Both the position numbers and the translations under genes were made by a program. 64,000 bases of DNA. Source: JACJWR01 sp964627505. Lineage in GTDB: Bacteria > Actinomycetota > Actinomycetes > S36-B12 > UBA10799. The notes beneath the pieces are model-generated. The model ran no database searches, had not been told where the DNA came from, and was given only the letters and a program-made list of their open reading frames with translations. Positions 54,487 to 63,060 of the stretch are shown here, one piece after another. Position 1 is the first letter of the stretch, and each line of letters begins with the position of its first letter. The stretch covers positions 7,135-71,134 of the forward strand of contig CAZVKB010000002.1 of the NCBI GenBank assembly GCA_964627505.1. Reading direction: 5' to 3'.

Positions 54487-57341
54487 CCAGCGAGGATGCC
54501 GCCGCACCGCTCACGGCTGCCGCCTCCGTGACCTCAGTGACTGCAGCCGACATCGTCGAGTTGGCTGCGGGGGACGCCGTTGTGGTCGTGTCCGGGCAGG
54601 CTCTGGTTTTCGTGCAGGATCCCGGTGGACGCCGGATCCGACTGGCCACCGTAAATGTCGGCGAAGCAATCGTCGGGTGCGACCCGATGCGCTCAGGCGC
54701 CCGCATGATTGCTACCGGGCTGCCGGGAACCACTGTGCGGCACGTCCAGGTCGGGCCAGACACGCCCGCGGCACTGCTGCTTGGCTGGATTAGCACGTTG
54801 GGGCGCGCGATTTCCGCGGGCCGCTGGCCCCAACGCTTGCTGGCTTTCGACCAGGAACTGTCCATGCTGGCACCCGGCCAACACATTGGTGTAGGCCGGG
54901 ACGTCAGTCAGATGGTATGGGCACAGCTCACCGCTGGCACTGCCACTCTCTGTGACGAGCCGGCTGCCGAAATCACCACCTTCGACCCCGCCCTCCCCCT
55001 GCCAGCGGGCACATGGCTTACCACCGGCATGCGGGCACGGGTGCGGCCGGTATCCGCTCCTGCGCACCTGGCGGAATGGTCGGAGCCGCTGGCTGTGCTG
55101 GGTCGGTTGACGATCTCGACGATGCTGGCGCGGCGCCAGAAAAGGGATCAAATAGCAGTAGCACGGTTGGAGACCCGGGAGGCCGTGTCCGATGCCGCCA
55201 CCCAAGAGGCTGTCGATCTGTTGGGCTCAGCAGTCGGCGGGAAGCAACGCCTCCCCACCCTGTCTGACCAGCGCCGCGCTGCGGAACTGGCCACCGCGGC
55301 CGAGGTGGCGCGGGCGACGGGTTTGGTCCTCGAAGACGATGCTTTGTCGCGGGCCGCAGCAGAGGTGGAGTCGGGTCGCGAGCCCGCCGCCGCGGTCGCT
55401 GATGCCTGCAACGCCCGGGTTCGACCGGTGACGTTGGCGGCGGGCTGGTGGCAGCGGGAAGGTCCACCAGTGGTGGCGCGCGTGACTCCGCTCAACGCCG
55501 GCCCCGCGCAACCAACAGCAGTCGTGTGGCGGCGCGGCTGGGTACTGCTAGATCCGCAGACGGGTGTCACCACGAGCGTCGATGATGACGTTGCGGACCG
55601 GGTGGATCGACACGCCATCGAGATGCTCCCCGTGTTGCCACCTAGCCCAAGCTCACTGCCGGATCTCTTGAGATTGGCGCTGCGGGGCAGTCGCGCCGAA
55701 CTGGTCGTTGTGTGCGGAATCACTGCGCTGTTGGCCGGCTTGTCGTTCGTCACGCCTTTTCTCATGGGCCAACTCGCCAACCTATTTCTGGCATTCGCCC
55801 CCACGAGCGCCTACCTCGGACTGTTCGGCGCATTGCTGCTGGTGATGTTCGCCGGGACCACCTGGCAAGCTGTGCGCGCGTTGGCCTTGTTACGAGCCCG
55901 CTCCCAAGCTGCGGTCATCGCAGCCGGAGCAGTGTGGGAGCGCGTGCTGCGCCAACCGGCCACATGGCACGCGAAGCACCCACTGGGGGAACGTAGCGCC
56001 CAGGCCTACGCTGTAAACAACGCATCGGGGGCGTTGCCGGACGAAACCATCGCCCGGCTGCTGGATGTCACTATTGTGATCGGCAGCCTCGCAGCAGTTG
56101 CCACCACCAATTCCGCGTTGCTGTTTGGTCTTATGGCTGTGCTTGCGGCGCAATTACTTGTCACGTTCTGGATGCTGCGGGCGTCCGCCCTGCGGGCAGG
56201 AGAACGAGTCTCCGCCGCAGCTACCGCTACCGGTCGACTGATGGAGATTTTGAAATCTGTCAATCGTTTGCAGGTCGCCGGCGCCGAGTCGCGGGCCTTT
56301 CTGCGTTGGGCGCAGGTGCAGGCGCATTTCGCCCGGGCCGACCAGCGGTTGCGCCGGATCACGATGGCGCAAGGCCTGGTGATCGCCGTGTGGCCGATCC
56401 TGACTTTGGCGGTGGTGATCGCCATGACGTCGATCACAGCTGCCAGCTTCGGTGAGTTCGTCACCGCCCAGACAGCAGCCACCGGGGCCACGATGGCCGT
56501 GGCTGCCATGATGCTGTCCGCCAATGGCGCGCTCGTGGCTCGACAGTCGTTACGCCAGGCCGCCCCCGTCCTGGAGTCAGTACCGGAAGGTGGCGCGGAT
56601 GGAGCCCTGCCGGGGGTGCTCAGCGGCGGATTTGAGGTTCAAGACCTGGTGTTCCGCTACGAACCAACGCTGCCCGCCGCATTGGAGAACGTCAGTTTCG
56701 CCATCGCACCCGGCGAACATGTCGCGATTGTGGGGCCTTCCGGGTGCGGCAAGACCACCCTGATGCGCATCCTGCTTGGCCTGGAGGAACCCGAGTCGGG
56801 GGTCATCACAGTGGATGGCCGGGATCTCGCAGCGCTGAATCGCCCAGCCGTGCGACGCCAAATCGGCTCCGTATTGCAGTCGTCCACGCTGTTGCCGTGT
56901 TCGATTAAGGACAACATCACGATGGGCCGTTCCATGAGTCACGACGAGGTGTGGGCAGCCTTGGAACTGGCAGCGGTAGCCGATGATGTCCGGGCCATGG
57001 CCATGGGGATTGACACTCCGGTGACCGATGGTGGGGGCACCCTCTCGGGAGGGCAACGCCAACGGGTTTTGATCGCACGGGCGCTGGCGGGCAACCCCCG
57101 CATGCTGATCCTGGACGAAGCCACGAGTGCGCTGGACAATCTCACCCAGGCGGCGGTGGTGGAGGCCCTGCAGAACTTGGCGATCACCAGGGTGGTCGTG
57201 GCGCACCGGCTGTCCACGATCAGGCAGGCCGACCGGATCATTGTGATGGCAGACGGTCGCGTGGTCGACCAGGGCACCTACGACGAACTAGTGGCTCGAC
57301 AGGGCGCGTTTCGAGAACTCGCGATGCGGCAGCAGGCGTGA
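54483..57341 (+). CDS. second ABC exporter subunit (NHLP ABC2 type)
   Basis: A 952-residue permease-ATPase without peptidase domain. Residues 1-380 form a large soluble N-terminal region that begins SAADIVELAAGDAVVVVSGQALVF-like (short quotes: VELAAGDAVVVVSG, GRLTISTMLARRQKRDQ). The membrane domain lies at about 395-690. The ATPase has GPSGCGKTT (750), LSGGQRQR (853) and LDEATSALD (877). In NHLP systems ABC1 and ABC2 are encoded as a pair and probably form a heterodimer. The N-terminal region may sense or gate the exporter. It overlaps ABC1 and the cyclodehydratase gene by 4 bases each. Confidence 0.93.
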   Translation: MTSEDAAAPLTAAASVTSVTAADIVELAAGDAVVVVSGQALVFVQDPGGRRIRLATVNVGEAIVGCDPMRSGARMIATGLPGTTVRHVQVGPDTPAALLLGWISTLGRAISAGRWPQRLLAFDQELSMLAPGQHIGVGRDVSQMVWAQLTAGTATLCDEPAAEITTFDPALPLPAGTWLTTGMRARVRPVSAPAHLAEWSEPLAVLGRLTISTMLARRQKRDQIAVARLETREAVSDAATQEAVDLLGSAVGGKQRLPTLSDQRRAAELATAAEVARATGLVLEDDALSRAAAEVESGREPAAAVADACNARVRPVTLAAGWWQREGPPVVARVTPLNAGPAQPTAVVWRRGWVLLDPQTGVTTSVDDDVADRVDRHAIEMLPVLPPSPSSLPDLLRLALRGSRAELVVVCGITALLAGLSFVTPFLMGQLANLFLAFAPTSAYLGLFGALLLVMFAGTTWQAVRALALLRARSQAAVIAAGAVWERVLRQPATWHAKHPLGERSAQAYAVNNASGALPDETIARLLDVTIVIGSLAAVATTNSALLFGLMAVLAAQLLVTFWMLRASALRAGERVSAAATATGRLMEILKSVNRLQVAGAESRAFLRWAQVQAHFARADQRLRRITMAQGLVIAVWPILTLAVVIAMTSITAASFGEFVTAQTAATGATMAVAAMMLSANGALVARQSLRQAAPVLESVPEGGADGALPGVLSGGFEVQDLVFRYEPTLPAALENVSFAIAPGEHVAIVGPSGCGKTTLMRILLGLEEPESGVITVDGRDLAALNRPAVRRQIGSVLQSSTLLPCSIKDNITMGRSMSHDEVWAALELAAVADDVRAMAMGIDTPVTDGGGTLSGGQRQRVLIARALAGNPRMLILDEATSALDNLTQAAVVEALQNLAITRVVVAHRLSTIRQADRIIVMADGRVVDQGTYDELVARQGAFRELAMRQQA

Positions 57342-59623
57342 GCTTCGACGTCGGTGGTGGGCCCGGCGATGCCGCAATTCTGGTGGGTTGGCGGGCCGAC
57401 CGGGTAGCGCTGGTCACTCCGGACGATCACGAAGTGTGGCTGTTCGGCGGGCCCGGGCCCGTCCGGCTGGCCGGTCGCGGCGCTGGCCCGTTAGCGCGGG
57501 CGATCACCGGCACCCAGGCCCTGGCCGCGGCAATCGCGGAAGCTGTCGCGGGTGGGATGTCCCCAACCGAGGCCGATCGGATTGCCCAGAAGTGGTGGAC
57601 AGCCGGTCACATTGGGCCCGCCGTTCCAGATGAGTTGGCGAGCGTCACTGCTGACCCTGCGGTAGCCGTGCTGGTGGTCAATATCGATGATCGAGCCGCG
57701 GACCGTTTCCTGGCCACTTGGGCGCATACCGGGATGTCGATTGCTGCAGGCGCCCCGGATCTCACCGTGCTGCTGGTGGCTGACGTACTGTCGGTCACCA
57801 CAGTCGCGCCAAGCCTCACGGGACCGACGATCGCCGTTGCTATTCACGGCGAACGCATGATGATCAGCCCGGTGCTGACCGCACCGGACGCACCCAAAGT
57901 AGGGGCATGCGTGCAATGCCTGATATCCCGGGTGGCTCAACGTCGGCAACCAGAACTCTTTGCGGCTGCCCGGGTCGGTCGTGACACCCCGCCCTTGGCC
58001 CCCGCACCCCGACCGGGAAGCGAAGCGGATCGTCGGGCCGCTGCCGCGATTCCGATCGCGACCGGGATTGCAGCGCATCTGGCACGTGCCTGGGCTAACC
58101 CAGGCCACGCCCCGGAACCGCCACACGTCACCACTATCGCGGCGCACAGCGGTGCAATATCCAGACATGAGCTCGTCGCCGTTGCGGGCTGTCCACGATG
58201 TGATCCACACGGTTCATCGGTGATGTCGCGGCATGGCTCGGGCATGTCCCCACTGACCGATCCGGATCCGCCAGTTGACGGAAAACCCGGTCCCGACTTC
58301 GACAGTTCCAGCACCGGGGCGTTTCGGGTGGTCGATCCAGCTGAAACGTGGGCACGGTATGCCCATCTGATCAGCGATGCGGTTGGGGTGGTGCCGTATG
58401 TCGAAGCCTCAGGTATGCCGCAGTTACGGGCGTTCACAGCAGGCATGAACGTCGCGGCAACCGGCGACGTGGGACACCTGCATTCCCGTCTACGTGCGGT
58501 GGCCAGCGGTAAAGGGCTCACCCTCACCGGCGCGCGCACCGGGGCATTGGCCGAGGCGCTGGAGCGCGAGAGCCTCCGCGCCCGCGGCGATGAGCCGTAC
58601 CTGCGAACCTGCATGAGGAACTTAGACGGAGCGATCCACCCCAATCGCATCCAACTCTTCAGCGACGCACAGCTGCACCGACAAGCGCAACTGGCCGCGT
58701 TGGGCCTCGCCGACCCACTCACCAGCCATGGGTTTCATCGGGTGCCTTTGCCGTTCGACGAAACCGCAGAGCACGACTGGAGCGCTGTGACAAACCTGCG
58801 CACAGGTGCGCAAGCATGGGTTCCCAGCGCGCTGATGTGGTTGGGATGGCCAGATACCCCGGTGGGCTACCCACAGGGCTGTTCGAATGGCGCCGCTGCC
58901 GGCAACACCATCGCCGAGGCGTTGTTGGCGGGGCTGCTGGAACTGGTGGAACGTGATGCGGTGGCGCTGTGGTGGTATCCGCGTTGTCATCGGCCAGCAT
59001 TCGATGTGCTCTCCTGGGACGATCCGCGGATAGCGGCCGCTGCAGCACCGCAACATGCCCTGGGTACGCGTTTTTGGGTGCTGGACCTCACCACCGACAT
59101 CGGTATTCCTACCGCTGCCGCGATCGCCACCGGAGTCGGACCGAAACCGGAAGTCCCTCTGGTGGGTTTCGGCGCCCACCTGGACCCAGCGTTGGCGGTG
59201 GTGCGCGCGCTGACCGAACTCGCCCAGGTGCAAGCTCCAATCTCACAATTCTCGCCCGCGGAGTTTGCGCAGTTTCCTGGCGAAGCCGAGCGGCGCTGGT
59301 TTGCCTCGGTGACCCCCGAAGCCGAACCCTGGCTGGTACCAACCGGGGTGGTCGAGCCACCGGATGCACCGACGTATACCGATGTCCGAGACGCTTTGAC
59401 CGATGCAGTCGCTCGGGTGCACGATTGCGGGGTGGACGTGTGGTGGGCAGACTGCACCCGTCCGGATCTCGGACTACCAGTGGTGCGCACCTACGCACCT
59501 GGGCTGCGCCACTTCTGGGCCCGGTTCGCACCTGGTCGGCTCTACGATGTTCCACCCGCACTTGGGTGGTGCGCACCGGGATACGGCGAGGCCGACCTCA
59601 ACCCGTTGCCGATGATCCTATGA
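57338..59623 (+). CDS. TOMM cyclodehydratase: E1-like/leader-binding domain fused to YcaO
   Basis: A 761-residue C-D fusion that makes thiazolines and oxazolines from Cys, Ser or Thr of a peptide using ATP. Residues 1-310 form the ocin-ThiF-like partner domain, with Cys pairs at about 191-194 (CVQC) and 285-288 (CPRC) fitting a structural zinc site. From about 330 comes YcaO, with ALERESLRARGD near 405 and GCSNGAAAGNTIAEALLAG near 514. ELVERDAVALWWY follows, then LTELAQVQ near 625 as the third ATP-site element. The chain ends NPLPMIL, close to the proline-rich C-terminus of azoline-forming YcaO proteins. Overlaps both neighbours by 4 bases. Confidence 0.93.
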   Translation: MSFDVGGGPGDAAILVGWRADRVALVTPDDHEVWLFGGPGPVRLAGRGAGPLARAITGTQALAAAIAEAVAGGMSPTEADRIAQKWWTAGHIGPAVPDELASVTADPAVAVLVVNIDDRAADRFLATWAHTGMSIAAGAPDLTVLLVADVLSVTTVAPSLTGPTIAVAIHGERMMISPVLTAPDAPKVGACVQCLISRVAQRRQPELFAAARVGRDTPPLAPAPRPGSEADRRAAAAIPIATGIAAHLARAWANPGHAPEPPHVTTIAAHSGAISRHELVAVAGCPRCDPHGSSVMSRHGSGMSPLTDPDPPVDGKPGPDFDSSSTGAFRVVDPAETWARYAHLISDAVGVVPYVEASGMPQLRAFTAGMNVAATGDVGHLHSRLRAVASGKGLTLTGARTGALAEALERESLRARGDEPYLRTCMRNLDGAIHPNRIQLFSDAQLHRQAQLAALGLADPLTSHGFHRVPLPFDETAEHDWSAVTNLRTGAQAWVPSALMWLGWPDTPVGYPQGCSNGAAAGNTIAEALLAGLLELVERDAVALWWYPRCHRPAFDVLSWDDPRIAAAAAPQHALGTRFWVLDLTTDIGIPTAAAIATGVGPKPEVPLVGFGAHLDPALAVVRALTELAQVQAPISQFSPAEFAQFPGEAERRWFASVTPEAEPWLVPTGVVEPPDAPTYTDVRDALTDAVARVHDCGVDVWWADCTRPDLGLPVVRTYAPGLRHFWARFAPGRLYDVPPALGWCAPGYGEADLNPLPMIL

Positions 59624-60759
59624 GTCCGCCAGCTGAGGTCCGGCCCACGCAACCCGACCCCGCGGCTGCTGGCGACCAGTCACTGACAACGGCGATGGCT
59701 GCCATCTTGGGCCGGATTCCCGAGACCTTGGTCGATACGTCTGCTCGGCGCAGCGTGCTACGAGTTGCGGCGGCACTGCCAGCATCGCTCACCCAGGGAC
59801 CGCTGGGTCTGGAATTGCGATTGGCCGGCCCGACCCGCGTGGATGTATTCGCCGCAGCGACCCCACGCACCACGTCGTTTCAAGGTCTGCTGGCATGTCT
59901 ATCCCCGCGATCGTCAGGAGACCAACCACAGGGGTCCGCTTGGGCTGACCCCCAACGGGCTGACGACCTCGCTACGGTGCTGCGGCAGTGGCAGGCAGGC
60001 ACGGGAGCCATCAACACGGTCGCCCGGTACCTGCTCGTGGAGGCCGACGCTCCGCCGGACCCGGAATCACAACTAGCTGTTCCCAGTATCTTTCTGGCCC
60101 CCCGGGCACCTCGTGACATTTTTCGTCCCGGTCAGCCGCCCAACGCCTTTCATCGGCACGTGGAGGCCACTGTGCTGGCCGCAGCGGAACTCAGCGGAGT
60201 GTGGCCTGACCCGGCCACGGCAGAACAGTTGGCTGCCGTAGTGCAAGTGCTCGCAGACAGCAGCACCGACGGGGGGCCTGGCGTCGGCGACATCTTTGCG
60301 GTGGGGGCCATGGTGAGTCGCGCTGCTGGGGCATCCTTGCGCATCGCGCTGCGGCGTCTGACTGTGGACCAGATGCAGCAGATCTTGCACGTACTGCAGC
60401 GACCGCGGCAGGCGGACATCGTGGCAGCGTGGGTCTCGACGACTGTTGCCCAGCGCTGGGTGCTGGCCTGTGACGTCGGCCCGGGGGCGGAGTCTCGGGT
60501 GGGTGTTGAACTCGCCACCGCCCACGACTGGCAGCGCGCCGATCCCACGGGTTGGCCCGAGTTGTGCGCTGAAGTAGTGGCGCACGGGGTGGCGCTACCG
60601 GAGCGTACGGCCGCTGGTGTGTCCTTGATCGATCGGCACTCGAATCCACTCTGGGGTCTGGCACATATCAAGGTGGCCGCTGATGAACATGGAGTCCTGC
60701 CGGTTGGCAAGTTGTATGTCGGTCTGCGCCATCAACCCATCGATGTGGGCGAGGGATGA
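59620..60759 (+). CDS. uncharacterised protein of the TOMM cluster
   Basis: A 379-residue soluble protein; the ATG at 59620 overlaps the cyclodehydratase stop, while the open frame further upstream is shadow. No signal peptide, membrane helix or known catalytic motif is visible. LGLELRLAGPTRVDVFAA near residue 65 and LWGLAHIKVAADEHGVLPVG followed by KLYVGLRHQ near 350-372 look like conserved beta-rich pieces. The middle is helical. I do not recognise the family. Its place between the YcaO and SagB genes makes a role in peptide modification or substrate handling likely. It abuts the next gene without a gap. Confidence 0.75.
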   Translation: MSPPAEVRPTQPDPAAAGDQSLTTAMAAILGRIPETLVDTSARRSVLRVAAALPASLTQGPLGLELRLAGPTRVDVFAAATPRTTSFQGLLACLSPRSSGDQPQGSAWADPQRADDLATVLRQWQAGTGAINTVARYLLVEADAPPDPESQLAVPSIFLAPRAPRDIFRPGQPPNAFHRHVEATVLAAAELSGVWPDPATAEQLAAVVQVLADSSTDGGPGVGDIFAVGAMVSRAAGASLRIALRRLTVDQMQQILHVLQRPRQADIVAAWVSTTVAQRWVLACDVGPGAESRVGVELATAHDWQRADPTGWPELCAEVVAHGVALPERTAAGVSLIDRHSNPLWGLAHIKVAADEHGVLPVGKLYVGLRHQPIDVGEG

Positions 60760-61692
60760 GTGATCGTGAATCCGTTCCAGTCGGCTGCCGAGATCGCGTT
60801 GTCCCGCATTCGGGATGCCCTCGGCCCACGCGGGCAATGGCCCGGGACCGTGACCCTCGACAGGGACCCCGGCCGCGCCCGATCGGACCTCGCTCCCCCG
60901 CTGACGGCCCTGGGCGTGTTGGCATTACAGGGTGTTCCACTGGCTGGGGTCGCCGACCTGCTGTCACTGTCCCACAATCATCTGCGCTTGACCATGCTCC
61001 CGGGCGGCTTGTGGCGCTACTACGCTAATATTCCGCCGGACACTGACGATTCCGCGATGTGTGCGCTGGCCTTGGCCGACGCGGACCGCGAATCCGTGGC
61101 CCTCACGCGGGCTTCCTTGACCGCCACTCGCCTGCCCAACGGACTGTTTCCCACCTGGTTTGCGCCAGGATGGTCGCCAGTGGTGGACCCGGTACCTGTC
61201 GTGCATGTGGTCGCGTTGTTGGGCAGTGGTCAGAGCACTGACGAGGCCGTTGCCTGGCTCACTACCGTGGTTGCGGATGCTCGGGAGGTCACGGAATCCG
61301 CGTACTACCCCGACCCGCTGGATACTCATGTGGCGATCAGTCGCGCGGTGGCCCGGGGTGTATCGGGCCTTCGATCGGCGCTCGACCAGGCGCAGGAGCG
61401 AGCGGTCGAACGCCTGTTGGCGCCAGCGGCGGAATCGGCGTATCGCACTGCCCAAGCCCTGGTGGTGATCGAGTCCATGCGCGGCAGATCCGCTCAGGCT
61501 GCCCGCACCTGCGGCCGCGATCGACTACTGGCAGCCAGACTGACAGATGGCACGTGGCCCACCCACACGTTGTTTGAGGCGGGCAACAGCACCGGGCCAG
61601 GGCGCTACCTCTACCGATCGTGGGCAATCGTGGGCGCCCTGTGCGTGCGGGCTTTGACGCTCCCGGTCGAGGATCAGGCGGGTGCAGTGTGA
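60760..61692 (+). CDS. alpha/alpha-toroid-like (terpene cyclase/prenyltransferase repeat-like) protein
   Basis: A 310-residue all-helical protein. The pattern of paired helices with turns such as RLPNGLFPTWF near residue 123 and RLTDGTWPTH near 260 recalls the DGxW/QW-type turns of squalene-cyclase and prenyltransferase-beta toroids. The DxDD or metal-binding residues of active cyclases are not evident. It may use the toroid fold for binding rather than cyclisation. GTG at 60760 directly follows the preceding stop (GTG at 60766 is an alternative), and the end overlaps sagB by GTGA. The fold assignment is my inference. Confidence 0.6.
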   Translation: MIVNPFQSAAEIALSRIRDALGPRGQWPGTVTLDRDPGRARSDLAPPLTALGVLALQGVPLAGVADLLSLSHNHLRLTMLPGGLWRYYANIPPDTDDSAMCALALADADRESVALTRASLTATRLPNGLFPTWFAPGWSPVVDPVPVVHVVALLGSGQSTDEAVAWLTTVVADAREVTESAYYPDPLDTHVAISRAVARGVSGLRSALDQAQERAVERLLAPAAESAYRTAQALVVIESMRGRSAQAARTCGRDRLLAARLTDGTWPTHTLFEAGNSTGPGRYLYRSWAIVGALCVRALTLPVEDQAGAV

Positions 61693-62957
61693 CCTTCCCA
61701 ACTGACGCAGTGACGGTGACCCTCGCTCCGGACGTGGTCGTCACGGCAGAGGGTTTCCTGCGCGAGGATGTCACCACGGCAATCGGTGATCCTTTTCTGG
61801 CGGCCGCACTGGCAACCGGCATACCACTCGCCACAGTGGCAGAGCGCTCGGAGTTGCCCGTCCTGATCCGCCGTCAACTGCTGGTGTTGCGGATTGCAGA
61901 TATGGTCGTGGCGATGCCTGCGGGATCGGGTGTGCGCTGGACGCACAACCCGCTCGCCGATGCCCTTGATGACCGACATCATGCCCGCTTGTCCCGCTAT
62001 GCGGTGCTCCGCCGCGAAGGTCAGCGCTGGGTGCTGGAGTCGGGTCGCAGCCGCTGGCGGATCGTGCTACAAGCCTCGGCGTTGGCGACTCTGGGTGACC
62101 TGCAACAGCCCGAAGCGCAACCGTTGCGCACGCTTTTGGCGATCACCGACATGCTCGACCGTGACGACGCCGCAACTGAGGCGAATCATTGGACCCCGCA
62201 CGACCGCTTGTTCGCCGCCTTTTCGCGGGCAGATCGTTCGGAACACCCTGGGATGTCGGCCTACCGAAGCCCGCCCCCGCCAGCGCGTCGGCCAGATCCA
62301 CCGGTGGGTGAGCGCATCCCCTTGCCGGTGCCTACAGCAGCATCGGGCAATGGACCACCGCTATGGGAGGTGATCGAGCGGCGGCGATCCGTGCGCGAGT
62401 TCGCTCCGGAACCGATGTCGTTGTCCGCGTTGGGGAGTTTGTTGTGGCACACGCTCCGCGTGGTGCGATGCAACCTGCGGGACGCTGGCGACCCGGATTC
62501 CTACGAGACGGTCTTCCGACCGGTGGGATCGGGTGGGGCCATGCATGCCACGGATCTGTGGTTGGTGTGCGATCGCGTGACGGGGATTGCACCCGGGGTG
62601 TGGTGGTATGACCCATTCGCCCACGCGCTCGTGCGGGTGGAGAACGCGGCGCCGCAGTCAGCCGAACGATTCCTCGCAACCTTGCGGAGCGAGGGATACG
62701 CACCTGCGGTGCTCGGCTTGTTGACGGCGCGACATGCCCGCACCGCGCGGAAGTACGCCGGCATCGCCTACGCGCTCGAACTCAAAGATGCCGGCGTCAT
62801 CATGCACGCCCTGCAACTGGCAGCAGTCGCGCTGGATGTGGGCATGTGCCCGCTGGGCTCCGGCCCGACCAGCGATGTCTGCAATCTGTTAGCACTCGAC
62901 CCGGAGCGGGATACCCCAGTGGGCGAGTTCCTGCTGGGAATGCCCGCCCAGGGCTGA
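61689..62957 (+). CDS. SagB/ThcOx family FMN-dependent dehydrogenase
   Basis: A 422-residue nitroreductase-fold enzyme that in TOMM clusters oxidises azolines to azoles. The nitroreductase domain begins LWEVIERRRSVREFAPEPMS near residue 226. It continues with FRPVGSGGAMHATDLWLVC near 277, which contains the FMN-phosphate-binding region, and ELKDAGVIMHALQLAAVALDVGMCPLG near 362. The N-terminal 220 residues are the poorly conserved SagB extension. GTG at 61689 overlaps the preceding stop as GTGA. It is the last gene of the cluster. Confidence 0.92.
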   Translation: MTFPTDAVTVTLAPDVVVTAEGFLREDVTTAIGDPFLAAALATGIPLATVAERSELPVLIRRQLLVLRIADMVVAMPAGSGVRWTHNPLADALDDRHHARLSRYAVLRREGQRWVLESGRSRWRIVLQASALATLGDLQQPEAQPLRTLLAITDMLDRDDAATEANHWTPHDRLFAAFSRADRSEHPGMSAYRSPPPPARRPDPPVGERIPLPVPTAASGNGPPLWEVIERRRSVREFAPEPMSLSALGSLLWHTLRVVRCNLRDAGDPDSYETVFRPVGSGGAMHATDLWLVCDRVTGIAPGVWWYDPFAHALVRVENAAPQSAERFLATLRSEGYAPAVLGLLTARHARTARKYAGIAYALELKDAGVIMHALQLAAVALDVGMCPLGSGPTSDVCNLLALDPERDTPVGEFLLGMPAQG

Positions 62958-62961
62958 TCAG

Positions 62962-62978
62962 GGCTCTGCCGCCGAGCC
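62962..62978 (+). terminator. weak hairpin after the TOMM operon
   Basis: GGCTC and GAGCC pair around a TGCCGCC loop five bases after the sagB stop. It is short and has no T run, so the termination role is tentative. The rest of the 103-base gap holds no visible small ORF with precursor features. Confidence 0.3.
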
Positions 62979-63060
62979 GGGTAAAGCAAGTTTGGAGGAC
63001 CTGCGCGACACCCGCAGATGAATTCCCGGCCTTGCGCGCAGCCGTGGCTAGCCTCGAACA

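Larger units (their letters stand above)
51497..62957 (+). other. TOMM-type RiPP biosynthesis and export cluster (seven coupled genes)
   Basis: Seven plus-strand genes run without gaps. Five junctions are ATGA or GTGA overlaps (52300, 54483, 57338, 59620, 61689), and at 60760 stop and start abut. Contents in order are HlyD-like secretion protein, C39-ABC exporter, second ABC exporter, E1-like/YcaO cyclodehydratase, an unrecognised protein, a toroid-like protein and a SagB dehydrogenase. Together they could heterocyclise, oxidise, further modify and export a peptide. No precursor peptide gene is visible inside or just beside the cluster. Confidence 0.85.

Noticed and set aside
58969..59619. 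Upstream extension of the 379-residue TOMM-cluster protein
   Set aside because: This part is the YcaO coding region read in another frame and is Arg/Ser-rich shadow.
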